Source: Lagopus muta (taxonomy: Eukaryota; Chordata; Aves; Galliformes; Phasianidae). From it: 64,000 nucleotides of DNA. Numbering within the stretch: the stretch's first letter is position 1; each line of letters starts with the position of its first letter. The notes under the pieces are model-generated. The model saw nothing but the letters and a program-made list of their open reading frames with translations, made no database searches and was not told where the DNA came from. The DNA lies in the NCBI RefSeq assembly GCF_023343835.1, contig NC_064433.1:52790871-52854870 (forward strand). Direction: 5' to 3'. Of this stretch, positions 1-12,700 are shown in pieces. The translations under genes were made by a program, and so were the position numbers.

Positions 1-311
1 ACATAGCAAAACATGATAAACTAATCCTATTTCTGGAGAGGAAAAAAAAATTAAAACTGTACAGTCTAAGAAGAACTTGGGTCAGTTGATGATATGCACA
101 GTAGAGAGGGAGGGAAATCCAAATATTAAAAAAAAACCCTGAAACTGCAAAAGTGTTTAAGCATTTGCATGGAAAGCAACTTGCATTTCAGTATACTAGA
201 ACAGGAAATACTTCCAGTTGAAACCAGTTTGACAGTCTTATGCATGGACAGAAACAAACTGTATGGTAACAAGAAACCTGGATTTCAGTTGTATGTATTT
301 CTAGCATTTAC

Positions 312-420
312 CTTAAAAAGCCTGGGGAAAACATCTGCTGGCTGTCCACGAATAACAAACAAACGTGAATTCAGTTTCCGTAGATTGGCATCAAGATCCT
401 CAAGACACTGAAGCAGAAAC
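312..420 (-). CDS. CRY1: CRY1 coding exon 2 (partial gene)
   Basis: This 109-nt exon encodes residues 54-89 of cryptochrome 1, starting [16 protein letters not shown] and ending PRLFK. The acceptor is a T-rich tract ending in GCAG just above position 420, and the donor is AAG|GTAAAT at 312/311. The first base completes the Arg53 codon split from exon 1, and the exon ends in phase 0, so 158 + 109 nt gives exactly 89 codons. It forms part of the alpha/beta photolyase-homology subdomain. The Ser in LNSRLF is residue 71, which I recall as the AMPK-phosphorylated Ser71 of mouse CRY1. The protein is a flavin-fold transcriptional repressor of CLOCK-BMAL1 acting in the nucleus with PER proteins. Later exons (EWNI onward) are outside the window, to the left. 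Confidence 0.95.
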
Positions 421-621
421 CTGCAAAAAAATGGAAAGAAATGTTTGCTTTCTGAGGTAGACCAAACAAATTTACAGTAGAAACAGGGATCAAGAGGAAT
501 AGCCCATCTGTTATCAGATCTTCCATATTTCATGCGTATTTTGATGATGCATGCATGTCCACATCCTAGTTACACTTAGCTTACAGTAATTCAATAGCTC
601 TTATTAAGCAGCACATAATTG

Positions 622-650
<29 letters not shown>
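622..650. repeat. Poly-A run
   Basis: Twenty-nine consecutive A residues in CRY1 intron 1. I see no retrocopy immediately 5' of it, so it is treated as a simple repeat. Confidence 0.85.
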
Positions 651-653
<3 letters not shown>

Positions 654-3279
654 AACTGAGCTCTCATTCAACTTTTCACCTCAATGCTATTCAGTTCTGG
701 AACACTTTAAAACATAATCAAGTCTTAACTGAATCTATAAATGTCTTGTCACCCTGAAGGGGGAAAAAATAGCACACCACAAAAAAAGGAGACAATCAGC
801 TATTGGCATACAGCAATGAAACTTAATCCAAGTGCCCCTTACAACACAGGGGCCTGAACTGTTACTAAAAACAGCATGTCAGGAGTCTAGATGGTCAGAA
901 GCACGCCTTCGGCCTTCACTTACAAAAATAGCTCTCTTTCTAAGGAGAAATGTCACAAACCAGCTCTACCCTCCCTTGCATTTGTAATGAGCAAATCAGG
1001 AAACAAGAAAAAAAGGGGAGAGAATGGGGTTCTGCAAATCTGCATGTCTTCAGGTCAAACGGGCATTTGCACAAATGATGTTGAGGCAGATCTACACACC
1101 AAGGAATTATTAGTGGATGCAGTAACTATAGGTAACTAATGGTGAAGATTGTTTGTGGGGGAGACAAAAAAAATTGACAAGAAAACTGCAGCTGGTGGAC
1201 ACTTAGAGATGATGGGGATACTCAGTTGAGCATCCCAGTCTCCTCACCAGCTCAGTGTTTTCCCCACAGCATTACCTATGTAATAAAAGTAAGGTTTTAA
1301 TCAGGAGCTGTTCAAACCCTCTACCACGATGATGTTACTGTACAGCAAATCATGTGCTGACCAGGGCAGCTGCTAAGTTTTGTGCATGCATGTGTCACCA
1401 GATTCCCCACCATCAACCAAAAGCGATACCCTGAGAGGCAAAGGAGAGACTTTCCTGCTGGAGGCCATCATTCCTATGAGGACCTGCCACACCACCACTA
1501 CAGGTAGGTGGCACAACAGCTTGAGACCAACTGAGGGACAACACTGCCAGGAGGCTCTGGGGATGTGGCAGCACAGGTGCAATTATGTGGAGATGCCCAC
1601 TGAGCTGCATGTGCCCTGTGTGGTACCAAGACCAGGCACCCAGCAAACAGAACCACCAAAACACCTATTTCACAGAGCAGATTACAAAAAAAATAACCCA
1701 TTGCAATTAAAATGCTATAGACTATAAGATATAACATACACAACAGTTGTGAACCCACTGAAACTGTGAAAGACGACTTGTCTTTCTTACATTATTAAGA
1801 GTTTTTACAATAGATAAGTGATGACTAACATTTTTCCCTTAAAAAGTTGGAGGTAATGTATGAAAAAAATAGCATGCACATGACCAAGAACTGCCAGAAA
1901 TGTATGGCTCACTTGACCTGAAAGGGTAACATAAGCAAGTGACAGAGGAAGCAGGTGTGTAAGAGCACAGCAGCTTCTTTTCTGACAACTACGTTATGTG
2001 TTTAATGACAGGAAGAAAAAATGATGCCCAATTCTCACTTTGCTAAATTTTCATCCGAAAAAGCCTCCAAGGCAGTCAGACAATGAAGAAAGATACGCTC
2101 TATCTAAAAAGAAACATCTGCATAAGAAGTCATTTTAATATTAGATTCCAGACTAGAATTGCATATGCTTCTATTTAAAGAGAATGTGGGCCCTAAGTCT
2201 GTAAGCCAAAGTAGCTTCCAGGCCTACTCCAGAAAGTACAGAGTGTTTTTCTGTTGTTGTCATTTTTGTTTTAAACTTGGAATTACAGTTCTTGTCATGA
2301 ATTTTGTCCATTTCAATCTTTCTCAGTCTTGCTTCCCAAGAATATACACGTTGACAAATTTTTCACCCCCACTACAAACACAAACAATAGTGTCCCAGGT
2401 GGCTTTGGAATGCTACAGCAGATTTATTTCTGATTTTAAACTTCAAATCACAGAATATAGGGGAAAGGTATTAAAGGAAACTGACCAAATAAAATGCTCA
2501 CAGCTATTTCAATGCAAAAAACGCTCTCAGGAAATCATTTTTTCCTATCCTATCTACATCTCACTTCCCCCTATTTTCTCAACCCACCTTCTTCCTAACA
2601 AACCACAGCATACAACTTTATTCTGGACTGACACAAAATCCTATTCAAGAAGATTACATGCGCTGACCCAGTCTTCAATTCACATCCAAGGTCCCTAAAC
2701 TTGCCCTTAATACCATTTAATCTCTATTTTGTTGGTTTTCCAAATCTTCTCTACTATCCCTACTATCTATCTCTATAAAACTTTCACGTATGTAAAAAAC
2801 CAACAGTCTAGACTGGAGTTGTCAAATACATGGAGGAAGAGAGAGGGGAGCTGGGGGGGCAGGGAAGAAATTACACACCCTGCTATCTCCTCTCACCCAA
2901 ACAAAAACAGAAGCAAACCAAGTCCTAGCTTAGGCTGCACGACTGTCACTGAGAACACACTGTTCGGAGATAAAGACCAAATTAAGCCCTAGCGACCCTG
3001 TGGTATTTGTAGTAACAGCAGTGCAAAAGAACACTGCTTTTGAACTGGAGAACAAGGGTTCAGTTTACAGCAAATGATTATTCAGAATGATGGTGCAATT
3101 TATTAAGCCTATTTGAACCTTCCATCTGGTCCAGATGTTTTTAACAAGATGTGCTGCAAGTGATGAAACTAATCTATTTTGTTTTCACCAACCATATTCA
3201 TGCAATACCACATCTGAAGGGCATTTTCTCATTAAAATTTGAGAAATTTTATTAAAAAAAAAAAAAACCTTTATGCAGG

Positions 3280-3345
3280 TTTTTGGTTGTTTTTTTTTTT
3301 AATTATTATTTTTTATTATTTATTTATTTATTTTATTTACTTACA
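3280..3345. repeat. AT-rich/TTTA-rich tract
   Basis: A T-rich tract followed by imperfect ATT and ATTT units lies immediately upstream of a CR1 fragment in CRY1 intron 1. Confidence 0.75.
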
Positions 3346-3351
3346 TAGAGG

Positions 3352-3780
3352 CTGTGGCACCTCTTCTATGAGGAAAGGTTGAGGGAACTGGGCTTGTTTA
3401 GCTTGGAGAAGAGAAGGTTCCTGGGAGACCTCATTGTGGCCTTCCAGTGCTTGAAGGGAACATTGAACAGGAGGGGGAATGGCTGTTTACAAGGGGGGAT
3501 AGCGATAGGACAAGGGGGAATGGTTTTAAACTGAGACGGGGGAGGTTTAGGTTAGACATTAAGAGGAAATTTTTCACTCCCAGGGTGGTTACACACACTA
3601 GAACAGGTTGCTCAAGGAGGCTGTGGATGCCCCATCCCCGCAGGCATTCAAGGCCAGGCTGGATGTGGCTCTGGGCAGCCTGGTCTGGTGGTTGGTGACC
3701 CTGCACATAGCAGGGGGGTTGAAACTCAATGATCATTGTGGTCCTTTTCAACTCAAGCCATTCTATGATTCTGTGATTTT
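3352..3780 (+). mobile_element. CR1 LINE 3' fragment
   Basis: The piece starts in the end of ORF2 (the CTCTTCTATGAGGAAAGG region) and runs through the 3' UTR to the terminal TTCTATGATTCTGTGATT octamer-like repeat. It contains GGCATTCAAGGCCAGGCTGG and ATAGCAGGGGGGTTGAAACT, which recur in the copies at 6.3 and 18.6 kb, so all three belong to one subfamily. It is 5'-truncated, as is usual for CR1. Small open frames here are dead remnants. Confidence 0.93.
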
Positions 3781-6344
3781 CCTTACTCAATTAGAAGCAG
3801 TAACTTAAGAAGGCTCATTTCTAGGCATGACCACCACTAATAAATTTGCAGTTGAATCAACAACTCATCATGACCTCAGTACCCATCTTTTTCACATGTA
3901 TAGAAGTTCGATTAAATGCTAACATCTAGTTTTAGATGCATCTGGGCACAAATTACTTTGAATTTCAAGTTCTACATTTCAGGATTCCTGCTTTTATCTA
4001 ACATGCACTTACGTGAAAGGAAGCTGACAGTCATACCAGCTCCAGCAACAAACTCTAAGCCCATTGCTTTCCTTAATATTGGCATATATAAAGCATTATA
4101 ATGCACCCCTTAACAAATCCATGTTCCATTGATAACGTACGCATGTATGTCAGGGAAGGAGTAATAAGGTATCTACAACATGCACCTCCCCCATATTAAG
4201 CAAACAAAAAACACTAGAACGTTAATTCTCAGCACACTACACACTGTTACAGTGCATCATTATGGGATCCGGAAAGAACAGTTACAGAACTACTTTCCAG
4301 GTTCCACTTTGAATGGTAGCACTTGACTACATGTGAGCATGGTGGTTCTGAAGAACCAACTCCATGCATGAGTACAATGCAGGACAGCAAGATGTGGGCA
4401 TTTTCCTCAACTGCAGGCATCTAAACAGAATTGGGAGCAGCACTCCAGGACAGACAGCAAACCTATTTGAGTTTTCTCACCAAAACCATCAAAAATATGT
4501 TCCCTCTTCAGCTTAACATACTTCAAAATTAGTCTGTGAACTGGAATGAGCATGAAACCCTCTAATCTCATTAAAAAGTAATCTCTCTTCAGTATATGAA
4601 CTCCTGGAGCAAAGTTTCCTAACACCAGCTTTGAAGTAACAGTTACTAGGCTTGAACTTTATTATACTTCTCTCCCCAAGTGTGGCAATTAGGAGCTATT
4701 TCAATAAATCGCTCTCTATAGTAACAGGTTACGTGTTCCTGAGTCTGCAATCTGAAACAACTTTGTCCTCTCAAAGTGAGAAAGCACTTCCTTTATCACT
4801 TTGACTAAATATAAGAAGCGCACAACCTAACTTAGTTAAAAAGGCTGAACAGATTACTTCAGCAGGTAAGAGCATCAACCCATGTTTCTTCAGCTGAATC
4901 GAGCGTTCCACCCCTCTGCTAATGCCAGGGAGCAGGAAGGGGCTGACACGAACTAAAACTTGTTCCGTTCCTCACTCGCTAAATATTTTACCTATGACTG
5001 CACAAATTCCAGCAATCCATCCAAAATACTGTTGAACCAGTATTTCCAAATGCCTCCTTTCTAACCCATAGTCATCAGGCCAAGTCCTTAATTTCCATCT
5101 CTCCAACAAAGAAAAGCAGTGCCACACAAGAGATTTGCAGCATTGTGGCATTCAATCACCACTTAGGCTTTGTCTCTCAGCACTGTGTTTTGCAGCCTAG
5201 TGGTCACTGCCTTTATTTTCCTATTCAATTTTTCTTCAGATTTTCTATCAGATGCCACTTTCATAAAGAATGGGATTCAATAAAAAGAAAGAATATTACA
5301 CACTGCAGAGCATCAACCACACCTTTCTATTTGAATGAGTACAGTTTGCAGCATTAGGCTCCGATTGCATTAACAGATCGTGTGAACACGTGTCTTTACG
5401 CATGGAAAGAGAGAGATTTGGCCTTTCATACACATCTTCTGTTTTTCCCTACGCTCAGTTGGATCATTATGAAATTCCAGTATCACTTAGGTAAACACAC
5501 TTCTCCGATTAGCTTCTACAAGATTTCATCTAATACTGCAACTGTAAAACACTGAGAAGTACCTCAAATTTGATATATTTAATATTTTATCAGTGCGTTT
5601 TCCTGTTTATCACTAACCGACGCATCTTAGTGCAAGCAGTATATTCTTATGAAACCATAAGAAGATTAAGCTCAGACAGGATTTAATTGTTATGTACACT
5701 CCACAGCATCCTTTGGCAGCTTGCCATAGCAGTATTTTCCTGTTACCAAATCAAGGTCACATAGAGGCACATCTTATTATATTACGTTGTTTCAATGAAT
5801 ACAGTATATGACTTAATTTCCCAAAAAGATATGCAGTAATACCTTTGCTAGCGTGCTTATACACAAGAGCAAGAAAAAGTTGTCTTTATTCATCAGGGGA
5901 TACAGAAGTGAGCTGGCCACAGAGCTAACTAATCTCCTTCAGATTTGTCCTATAGACAGCAGAGAAAGAATGGCTCCTTCACAGTGCAACTCCAGACTTC
6001 AGCACCTTTCATAACTTGGTATGAGCTGATCCATGCACAGACCAGGAACTGCATCGCTGGCCTTTTTTCTTCTGGGATTGACAACTGTTATTATCTCTAA
6101 GCCAAAGCAAAGCAGTGATGGATGAAGGAGACAAGATGCACCCAAGCCCAAGTAGAGCTGTGGTATGCATAACTGATGTGAAATAAGCTCTTAAAGAAAA
6201 GCAAACAACACAATGACACATTAAACTCCTCAGAAAAGGTTGAAAGAAGGGGTTTCAAACAGTAAGTATTGCTTTATAGTGGTTAACCTCAGCAAGTGTT
6301 CAAGTTGAGTCCTTCTCAGTGGATCTTCTGGAAGCTAAGCAGCA

Positions 6345-6998
6345 AAGACCATCTCATCAGGCTGGACATGAGCCAGCAGTGTGCACTGCAGCCCAGAAGG
6401 CCAACAGTATTCTGGGCTGCATTAAAAGAGGGGTGGCCAGCAAGGAGAGGGAGGCGATTGTTCCCCTCTACACGGCTCTTCTGAGTCTCCATCTGGAGTA
6501 CTGTGTCTGGGCCTGGGGCCCTCAGTACAGGAAGGACATGGAGCACTTGGAGCGGGTCCAGAGGAGGGCCACTAAGATGATCAGAGGGCTGGAGCACCTC
6601 TCCTGTGAAGAAGGGTTGAGGGAACTGGGCTTGCTCAGTTTGGGAGAAGGCTCCTGGGACACCTCACTGTAGCCTTCCAGTGCTTGAAGGGAGTGTAAAA
6701 AGAGGAGTAGGAATGGTTGTTTACAGGGGTGGATAGTGATAGGACTAAGGGGGAATGGTCTTAAACTAAGATATTAGGAGGAGGTTAGACATAAGGAGGA
6801 AATTTTTCACTCACAGGGTGGTGACGCACTGGAACAGGTTGCCCAAGGAGGCTGTGGATGCCCCATCCCTGGAGGCATTCAAGGCCAGGCTGGATGTGGC
6901 TCTGGGCAGCCTGGTCTGGTGGTTGGCAACCTGCACATAGCAGGGGGGTTGAAACTAGGTGATCATTGTGGCCCAGGCCATTCTGTGATTCTATGATC
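6345..6998 (+). mobile_element. CR1 LINE 3' fragment with ORF2 C-terminal remnant
   Basis: This is the longest CR1 copy in the window. From about 6379 to 6672 one frame stays open and encodes a reverse-transcriptase C-terminal piece, including [19 protein letters not shown] and [18 protein letters not shown]. The UTR part follows and ends TTCTGTGATTCTATGAT. It is 5'-truncated without endonuclease or catalytic RT motifs, so it is inactive. It is inserted in CRY1 intron 1, antisense to the gene. Confidence 0.95.
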
Positions 6999-9669
6999 TC
7001 ACATGTGGAGTTGGGTGGAACTACAACTACAACATGCAATATCATTCTATTAAATAAAACAACAAAATAATTTGAATCTAATCTAGCTTACGCTAAGACA
7101 TAGATCTTCTATTTCCTTCCATACCATTCTCATTGATTTCTTCACAAGTGAGCTACCTTTTCAAAGGTAGCACTAGCCAAAGGAAAGGAGTACACAAGAG
7201 ATGTCCTATCAAAGGTGTCCTAATTCAAGAGACATGCATAACCTCCTCAAAAGCAACCTATATTTGGCTCCTATTTTGTGATCCCTACTTCACAGCAAAT
7301 AGCATATCTAGTCTTTGTAAAAATCTGGATCTGAGCTCCACACTTAAAGAACACCTACTACTCATCCAGACTCATTCCCATTTAACAAGCAACAAGCAAC
7401 TCAAATTACTGGTTACAAAGGTCAGCTTTCTGGTGATAAGAGATGAACAGGCTCACAGTTCAAGTCTCTTCTCTACAGTCTTCCACTCTAACATATGTAC
7501 TCTGTGTTCACTTTTCTCCAGCTTCATAATCCCAATCTGCTGAAGTCCTCATGACTTAATTCCTTATGCTGACTCTTTTCAGAATGAAACTACTTGGTTC
7601 CATAGAAGAAAAGTCAGGAGCAAGCAGCCATATCTGCAGTGTGGACATATGAGGAAATAGGACCTAAAAGCAAACTATAAAATGTATCTACTTGACAGTA
7701 CAGGCATGTTCACGCTTAAATAAACTTACAGCTCCCTATTCTCATGTACCCACATAGCCTTATTTAAATGAGCTGCTCATAAGGCTTCATGTAATTAAAC
7801 CAGAGCTGGCCTTATTTTTATTCCTGTCGCTAAATCAAGTAGTTCAGTCACATTACTCTCCAGAATCCACGCTGTCTGTGAGAAAATAACTGCCAAGGCT
7901 CGTTTCAAAAGAATAAGAGAGACTGAAGCTCCAGCAAGGCACCGTCCCGCAGCCTGGTTCAGAAGGACAAGTCCCATACTGACCCTCACTTTAACTTCCC
8001 TTACATTGACCTTTATAAGGTTACAATTATTGCTAATAAGATTTTATAAATTTTACCAGAAAAAGAAACAGTGAGTAAAATAAACATATTTCTCAACTAC
8101 ACCGTATAAATCACAAGTCTCTGTTTCCCATACCAGAACAACTTATTATATCAAATGAATAGATTAAGGATAGAGATGAAGTCAACTAACATACACAAGA
8201 ATTAGCAGAATGCTTGGAAGACAGAAAATATCTGAATTTCTTCATCAAAAGCAACCAGATTTCACCTATTGCTGGCCTCATGCTGGTCAGCCATTCAGCA
8301 TCATCCTCACTTCCCACTGCTACTCCAATGAACCAGCATGGCCAAAAGCTTCTGAATGGGTTGTTGAAAACCGAAATCTTATCTAAATACAAGGTAAATA
8401 AACAAAAATCTTTTCACATTTCTAAGAAAAAGAAAAATACAGGAAGAATCTACATTTTTAACATCAAAAGCCCCAAATAACAGCTTTGTTTATGAAGCTG
8501 CACAAATTCAGAAATATTCTTTTGCACCCCCAGCTCTCTCGTTGTATGAGCAAGCAATGGTTCCCTTCACTCCGCAGGGGCCTTACATATCAAAGTCAGA
8601 AACTGACAAAAAGGATGCACTGAGCTCAGTAACATAAGCGCTGGCATACAGAACCAAAATGCAGTTCACGGGATCATAGCTGAAATAATAAAATCGAGTA
8701 ACATCTAGATAAACATCTAGATAAACACTATCCAACCTGCCTGTTGGTTTAGGACCAACACCAAGGACAAGGACCAACATGTAATACTTCACTTAAAGAA
8801 ACTGAATTTAATTCATCTAAATTAAGTTACTGCAGCATCCACTTAACTGTACTACATCACTAAAAAGTTATAGTCAACCATCTCTCAAGAAGATGGTTCA
8901 GATGAATTATTTTATGAAAAACGCAGTCTTTATAAGAACTGGTGTTTTTTTTTCCTATTTTAGCTGTCTACCCATTGCTTTCATTTGAAGCAAATGAATT
9001 GCCAAAGAACAACACTATCATTGATTCTCGACTGTAGAAAGAATAACGGCAGACAGCTGGAAAACAAATCCTCCACACTATCAGTTTTTTCCAGTTTGCT
9101 TGTGCCAGGTTCAGAATTAACTGCACCACAGAAGATGCAGAAGGGAGCGCTGCCAATGTAAACACACAAATGGAAGGCACAGGACGGGACGCTCTAAGCC
9201 CACCTTCCCAAAAGTGGATAACTTTCAATGAAGACAAAGCACTTAAAAACCAAGAAGTACAGTGAAATATCAAGCAAACTGCTGGCATTCCAGGAAGGAG
9301 ATGCCTCTCTTAAGAAACCATGTAGTATTTTTTTTTTGCTTTAAAGCTGTTTCCATAGATGAAAACGATAGGGGAACATTTGTAGCCTCTGAACTAAAAA
9401 CTTGCTTAATCACCATTGATGAGTATTATTGCTATGCAGAGCCTCGCACAAGAGATTTTCCTTCTTCACTGGAGGTCAAACTGAAGGAAAAACAAACCTT
9501 ATTTGCTTTAATCCCCACACTTCAAGGTGAAGGGAAAAAGGAGGGAAGAAAGAAACAAAAAGAAGCCTCCGAACTCCGCAGCTTCCATTACTGCATTGCT
9601 CATAACCTGATCATTTCCTTATGCCGTTTGTAAGAACATTTCGGTATGAATCAACAAAAATAGTTTCTT

Positions 9670-9680
9670 AAAGTAGGTCG
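9670..9680 (+). promoter_or_regulatory. ROR/REV-ERB-like element, CRY1 intron 1 (first of pair)
   Basis: AAAGTAGGTCG matches the WAWNTRGGTCA ROR element at 10 of 11 positions, with the last base G instead of A. It faces the perfect element 45 nt downstream on the opposite strand. Confidence 0.5.
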
Positions 9681-9725
9681 TTGCTGCAGCAACCAGTTGG
9701 CTGTTTGGACTACTCCCTGCCACAA

Positions 9726-9736
9726 TGACCTACTTT
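9726..9736 (-). promoter_or_regulatory. ROR/REV-ERB element, CRY1 intron 1 (second of pair)
   Basis: On the minus strand this reads AAAGTAGGTCA, a perfect match to WAWNTRGGTCA. A D-box-like ATATGTAA lies 7 nt further on (9744-9751). From memory, mouse Cry1 carries functional ROR elements in its first intron that delay its expression phase. This site is in the corresponding intron, about 10.1 kb from the start codon. Confidence 0.65.
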
Positions 9737-12700
9737 TCTAGTTATATGTAACTGTTATAGTAGGAGCTGTAATTCTAGTTCACTTCCGAAGGGTTGCGAG
9801 AGGATTTATAACTTGCAGTTGAACTTTATTCCTAACAAAGACAGATAAAAGCTGTGAGCGTTTACCAGAAGCAGATGGGTTCTGTTCCTATGTTGTATTT
9901 AGAAGCGCTGCCACCAAAAGGTTAAACGAAATCTAATACTCAAAAAGCACCGAGCCAATATGCAAAATTGGGAGCTGACAAAAAATAGAAAGGGAAGCTG
10001 TCAGAACGAACAGCTACTTGTGAATTACGTGCTCCAAGGCAGCGCCAATGTCTGGCAGCACTCTTTCTATATAGACAGGCTGCTCAGAAACTAATAAACT
10101 CCATCTAGAGCTGTGATTAAAGATCATTTTAAATCTGCACAAAAGGCAAAAAACTTCTGTCAATGACAGGTAAACTAACGCATTTCTGAACCTTATTCAA
10201 CCCTGCAGGAAGGGTGCAGTAGGAACATACAAGGATACAACCAAACCCAGGAAGTAACACTTGAAAAGACTTAACTCCCTGCTTGCTGTTGCCATGGATG
10301 GGCATTATCCTTACAACAAAGGGAAAAAAAGATTACCGGTTCTCCACTGAACTGTATCCTAACCTCGAGGAGAAAATAAAGATCATCTTTGTAGTGCTAA
10401 GCTCACAGAGATTCACATTTCAATGACACTGACTTGCACAGAGGTATTTTTGATCAGCCTATATAACCCCAAGTTCAAAAGCTTACGCTCAAGTTAAATT
10501 TTATGAGGTAAGCACAAGGAAATATCACTTTCAAGGGGAAGTCAACACAATCCAACAAAAGGCAAGCTATGTATTACCACCCAGCACATCCTAATTAAAA
10601 ACTCAGTTAGTAGAAAGGTTCTGACACACATCTCTCATACTACAAATGCAAGAAAACAACACACATGCACCACATTCCTCCAAAGGCTACTTTACCTTAA
10701 GCTGTCTTAAACATTTTAAGTTCAGAAGGATGAAAACCAGAACCGATGACAGCAGCACTGCAAGTGGAAAAGTTCTTAAATTTTCTCTAAACCTTCATTT
10801 TTGGAACAAATCACACGTAATAACAGTACTCCTGTAAATATTTTTCTCCTCAAGCAGAACATTAAAGAAATAAATATTTATTTACCAGCACACTGGATGA
10901 GCAGTACAACAGCAGCCAGAGCATCTGCAAAGATAGGATTCTGGAAGAAGGATGTAGCAGTAAAAGATAAAAATGTAAAATCATTAAAAAAAAAAAAAAA
11001 AACAACCAACAGAAAGGCTGTTGCTGCAAGAGCAGCATCTGATCACTAGTAATGCTGCTCAGGTTGAAAGCCTGACCTCCAGTGCCAAAACGGCAAGGTC
11101 TGTTGTGCTGTCTCCTATAGAAGAATCACAGAACTCTGGTAAGACTGTCAGTAAACGCAGAACTGAAGATTTCTTTGGCAAACTAACAAGCCTCAGAGCT
11201 GGCAGTTAAAAGTATGGTGGAGATGTCATGAATGTCACCCGACAACTATTCATGAGAAACAAAACCAAAATGCAACCTCACCTCCATCCAAAGACCCCTC
11301 TGAAACTTGGATGACAAAGATATTTTATTTTAAAAGCGCATCTCAACTTTTCAATTTATGGTCGTGCCTCTCCCATGAGAGCAACAAGGAAAACAGCCAT
11401 CCATCTCCGCTAAAAGCTGTGTTATTCTCTTTGTATATTTAAGACAGTTTTAAGAGACAGTCACTGAAACCCAACCAGACACATCAATACACTCGTAGAA
11501 TAAGTCATTTGTTTATTCCCAAAAATGGTAAATGTGAGAAGAGGGGAGAAAAAAAAAAATAAAAAATCCCTTGATACCATGGAATTTATTAGCAAAAATC
11601 AAACCTTCAGCTCAGAGGAAACTCACAACAGATCACCACAAAGATTTTTCTCCATTCTTCAATTCATCCAATGTACTGGAGAACAAATATAAGCTATTTT
11701 TAAGGTCAGCTGCTCTATGAGCTGGAGTGCCACAGTTCTTTAAACATTTCTCCTGTACTTCAGAACCGCAGAGATTGCAAAACTGAGATAAGCTTGCCAT
11801 GGTGGTGCAGTGCATAGCATAACTGTGACTGACACCACGCTCAGCATGAAGCGGCCTACATGGAAGAGTTACTTATCAGTGTACTTGTTTTTCCCCTATA
11901 ATGGCTGCTGTCTCACTTTTCTGTTGATCCTTCTTCTGCTATTCCAACACAAGACAAGCAGCAGTTTATCCTTTACCTACAAGGTAAGCAGAGCATTGGC
12001 AGCTTCATTAAGGAAAAAAAAGTTCCACAACTGCTGGCACGCATAGGCTCTCTACTGCAAAAAGAATCAACACATTTCCCAGACCATGGGTTCCACACTT
12101 GGGAAAAGACATCACATGGTCAGTACTTCCTTCTAGCACTTGCACATTTACACAACCCAAGCTGCAGGACATTACCTTGATGTAGCACCTAGCTCCATAC
12201 ATTACAGAATACAGCAGATTACAGCCAACATAGTTACCAACCAAACTTTTCAAGTGCAAACATGATGAAAAAGATAACAAAAATCCCAGTATTCATACCA
12301 GGAGCTGTTTCTAAGTAGCTCATGCCATAGGTATTTCCTCTCTGTTAGCAAAGAATCAATAACAATCCACATTCATGCTTTACAGCTTCCACATTTGAGC
12401 TTCCGGATTTTTTTTCCCCACCCACCCAATATTTCTGGTTTTCATTTGTAAAGGACAGGAGTTTGTATCCTGGGAGGAATCAAACCCACAGCACAAGAAC
12501 TTTGCAGCTTTCCCTTTTTGTGGGTGCGCAAGCCACAAGCATACAAACTCACGCTGCAAGATGTGACTGAACAGGAGAGGAATCAAAGAACATGGAGGTA
12601 ATGGAAGTTTTCAAAGCAGGTCCTGACTTCCTGACAGGAAGAAGCAATGCAGAACTCAAAAGCAAACATGACATGCTCATCACTTCAGAAATCACATTTG

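Noticed and set aside
622..650. Poly-A run considered as the tail of a processed retrocopy
   Set aside because: No coding or cDNA-like sequence precedes it and no target-site duplication is evident.
2159..2698. 179-codon plus-strand open frame
   Set aside because: It lies in CRY1 intron 1, has no recognisable domain, no splice context and ordinary AT-rich intronic composition.
6319..6672. Open frame resembling reverse transcriptase as a host gene
   Set aside because: It is the C-terminal ORF2 remnant of a 5'-truncated CR1 and is followed by the CR1 3' UTR, so it is listed as a mobile element.
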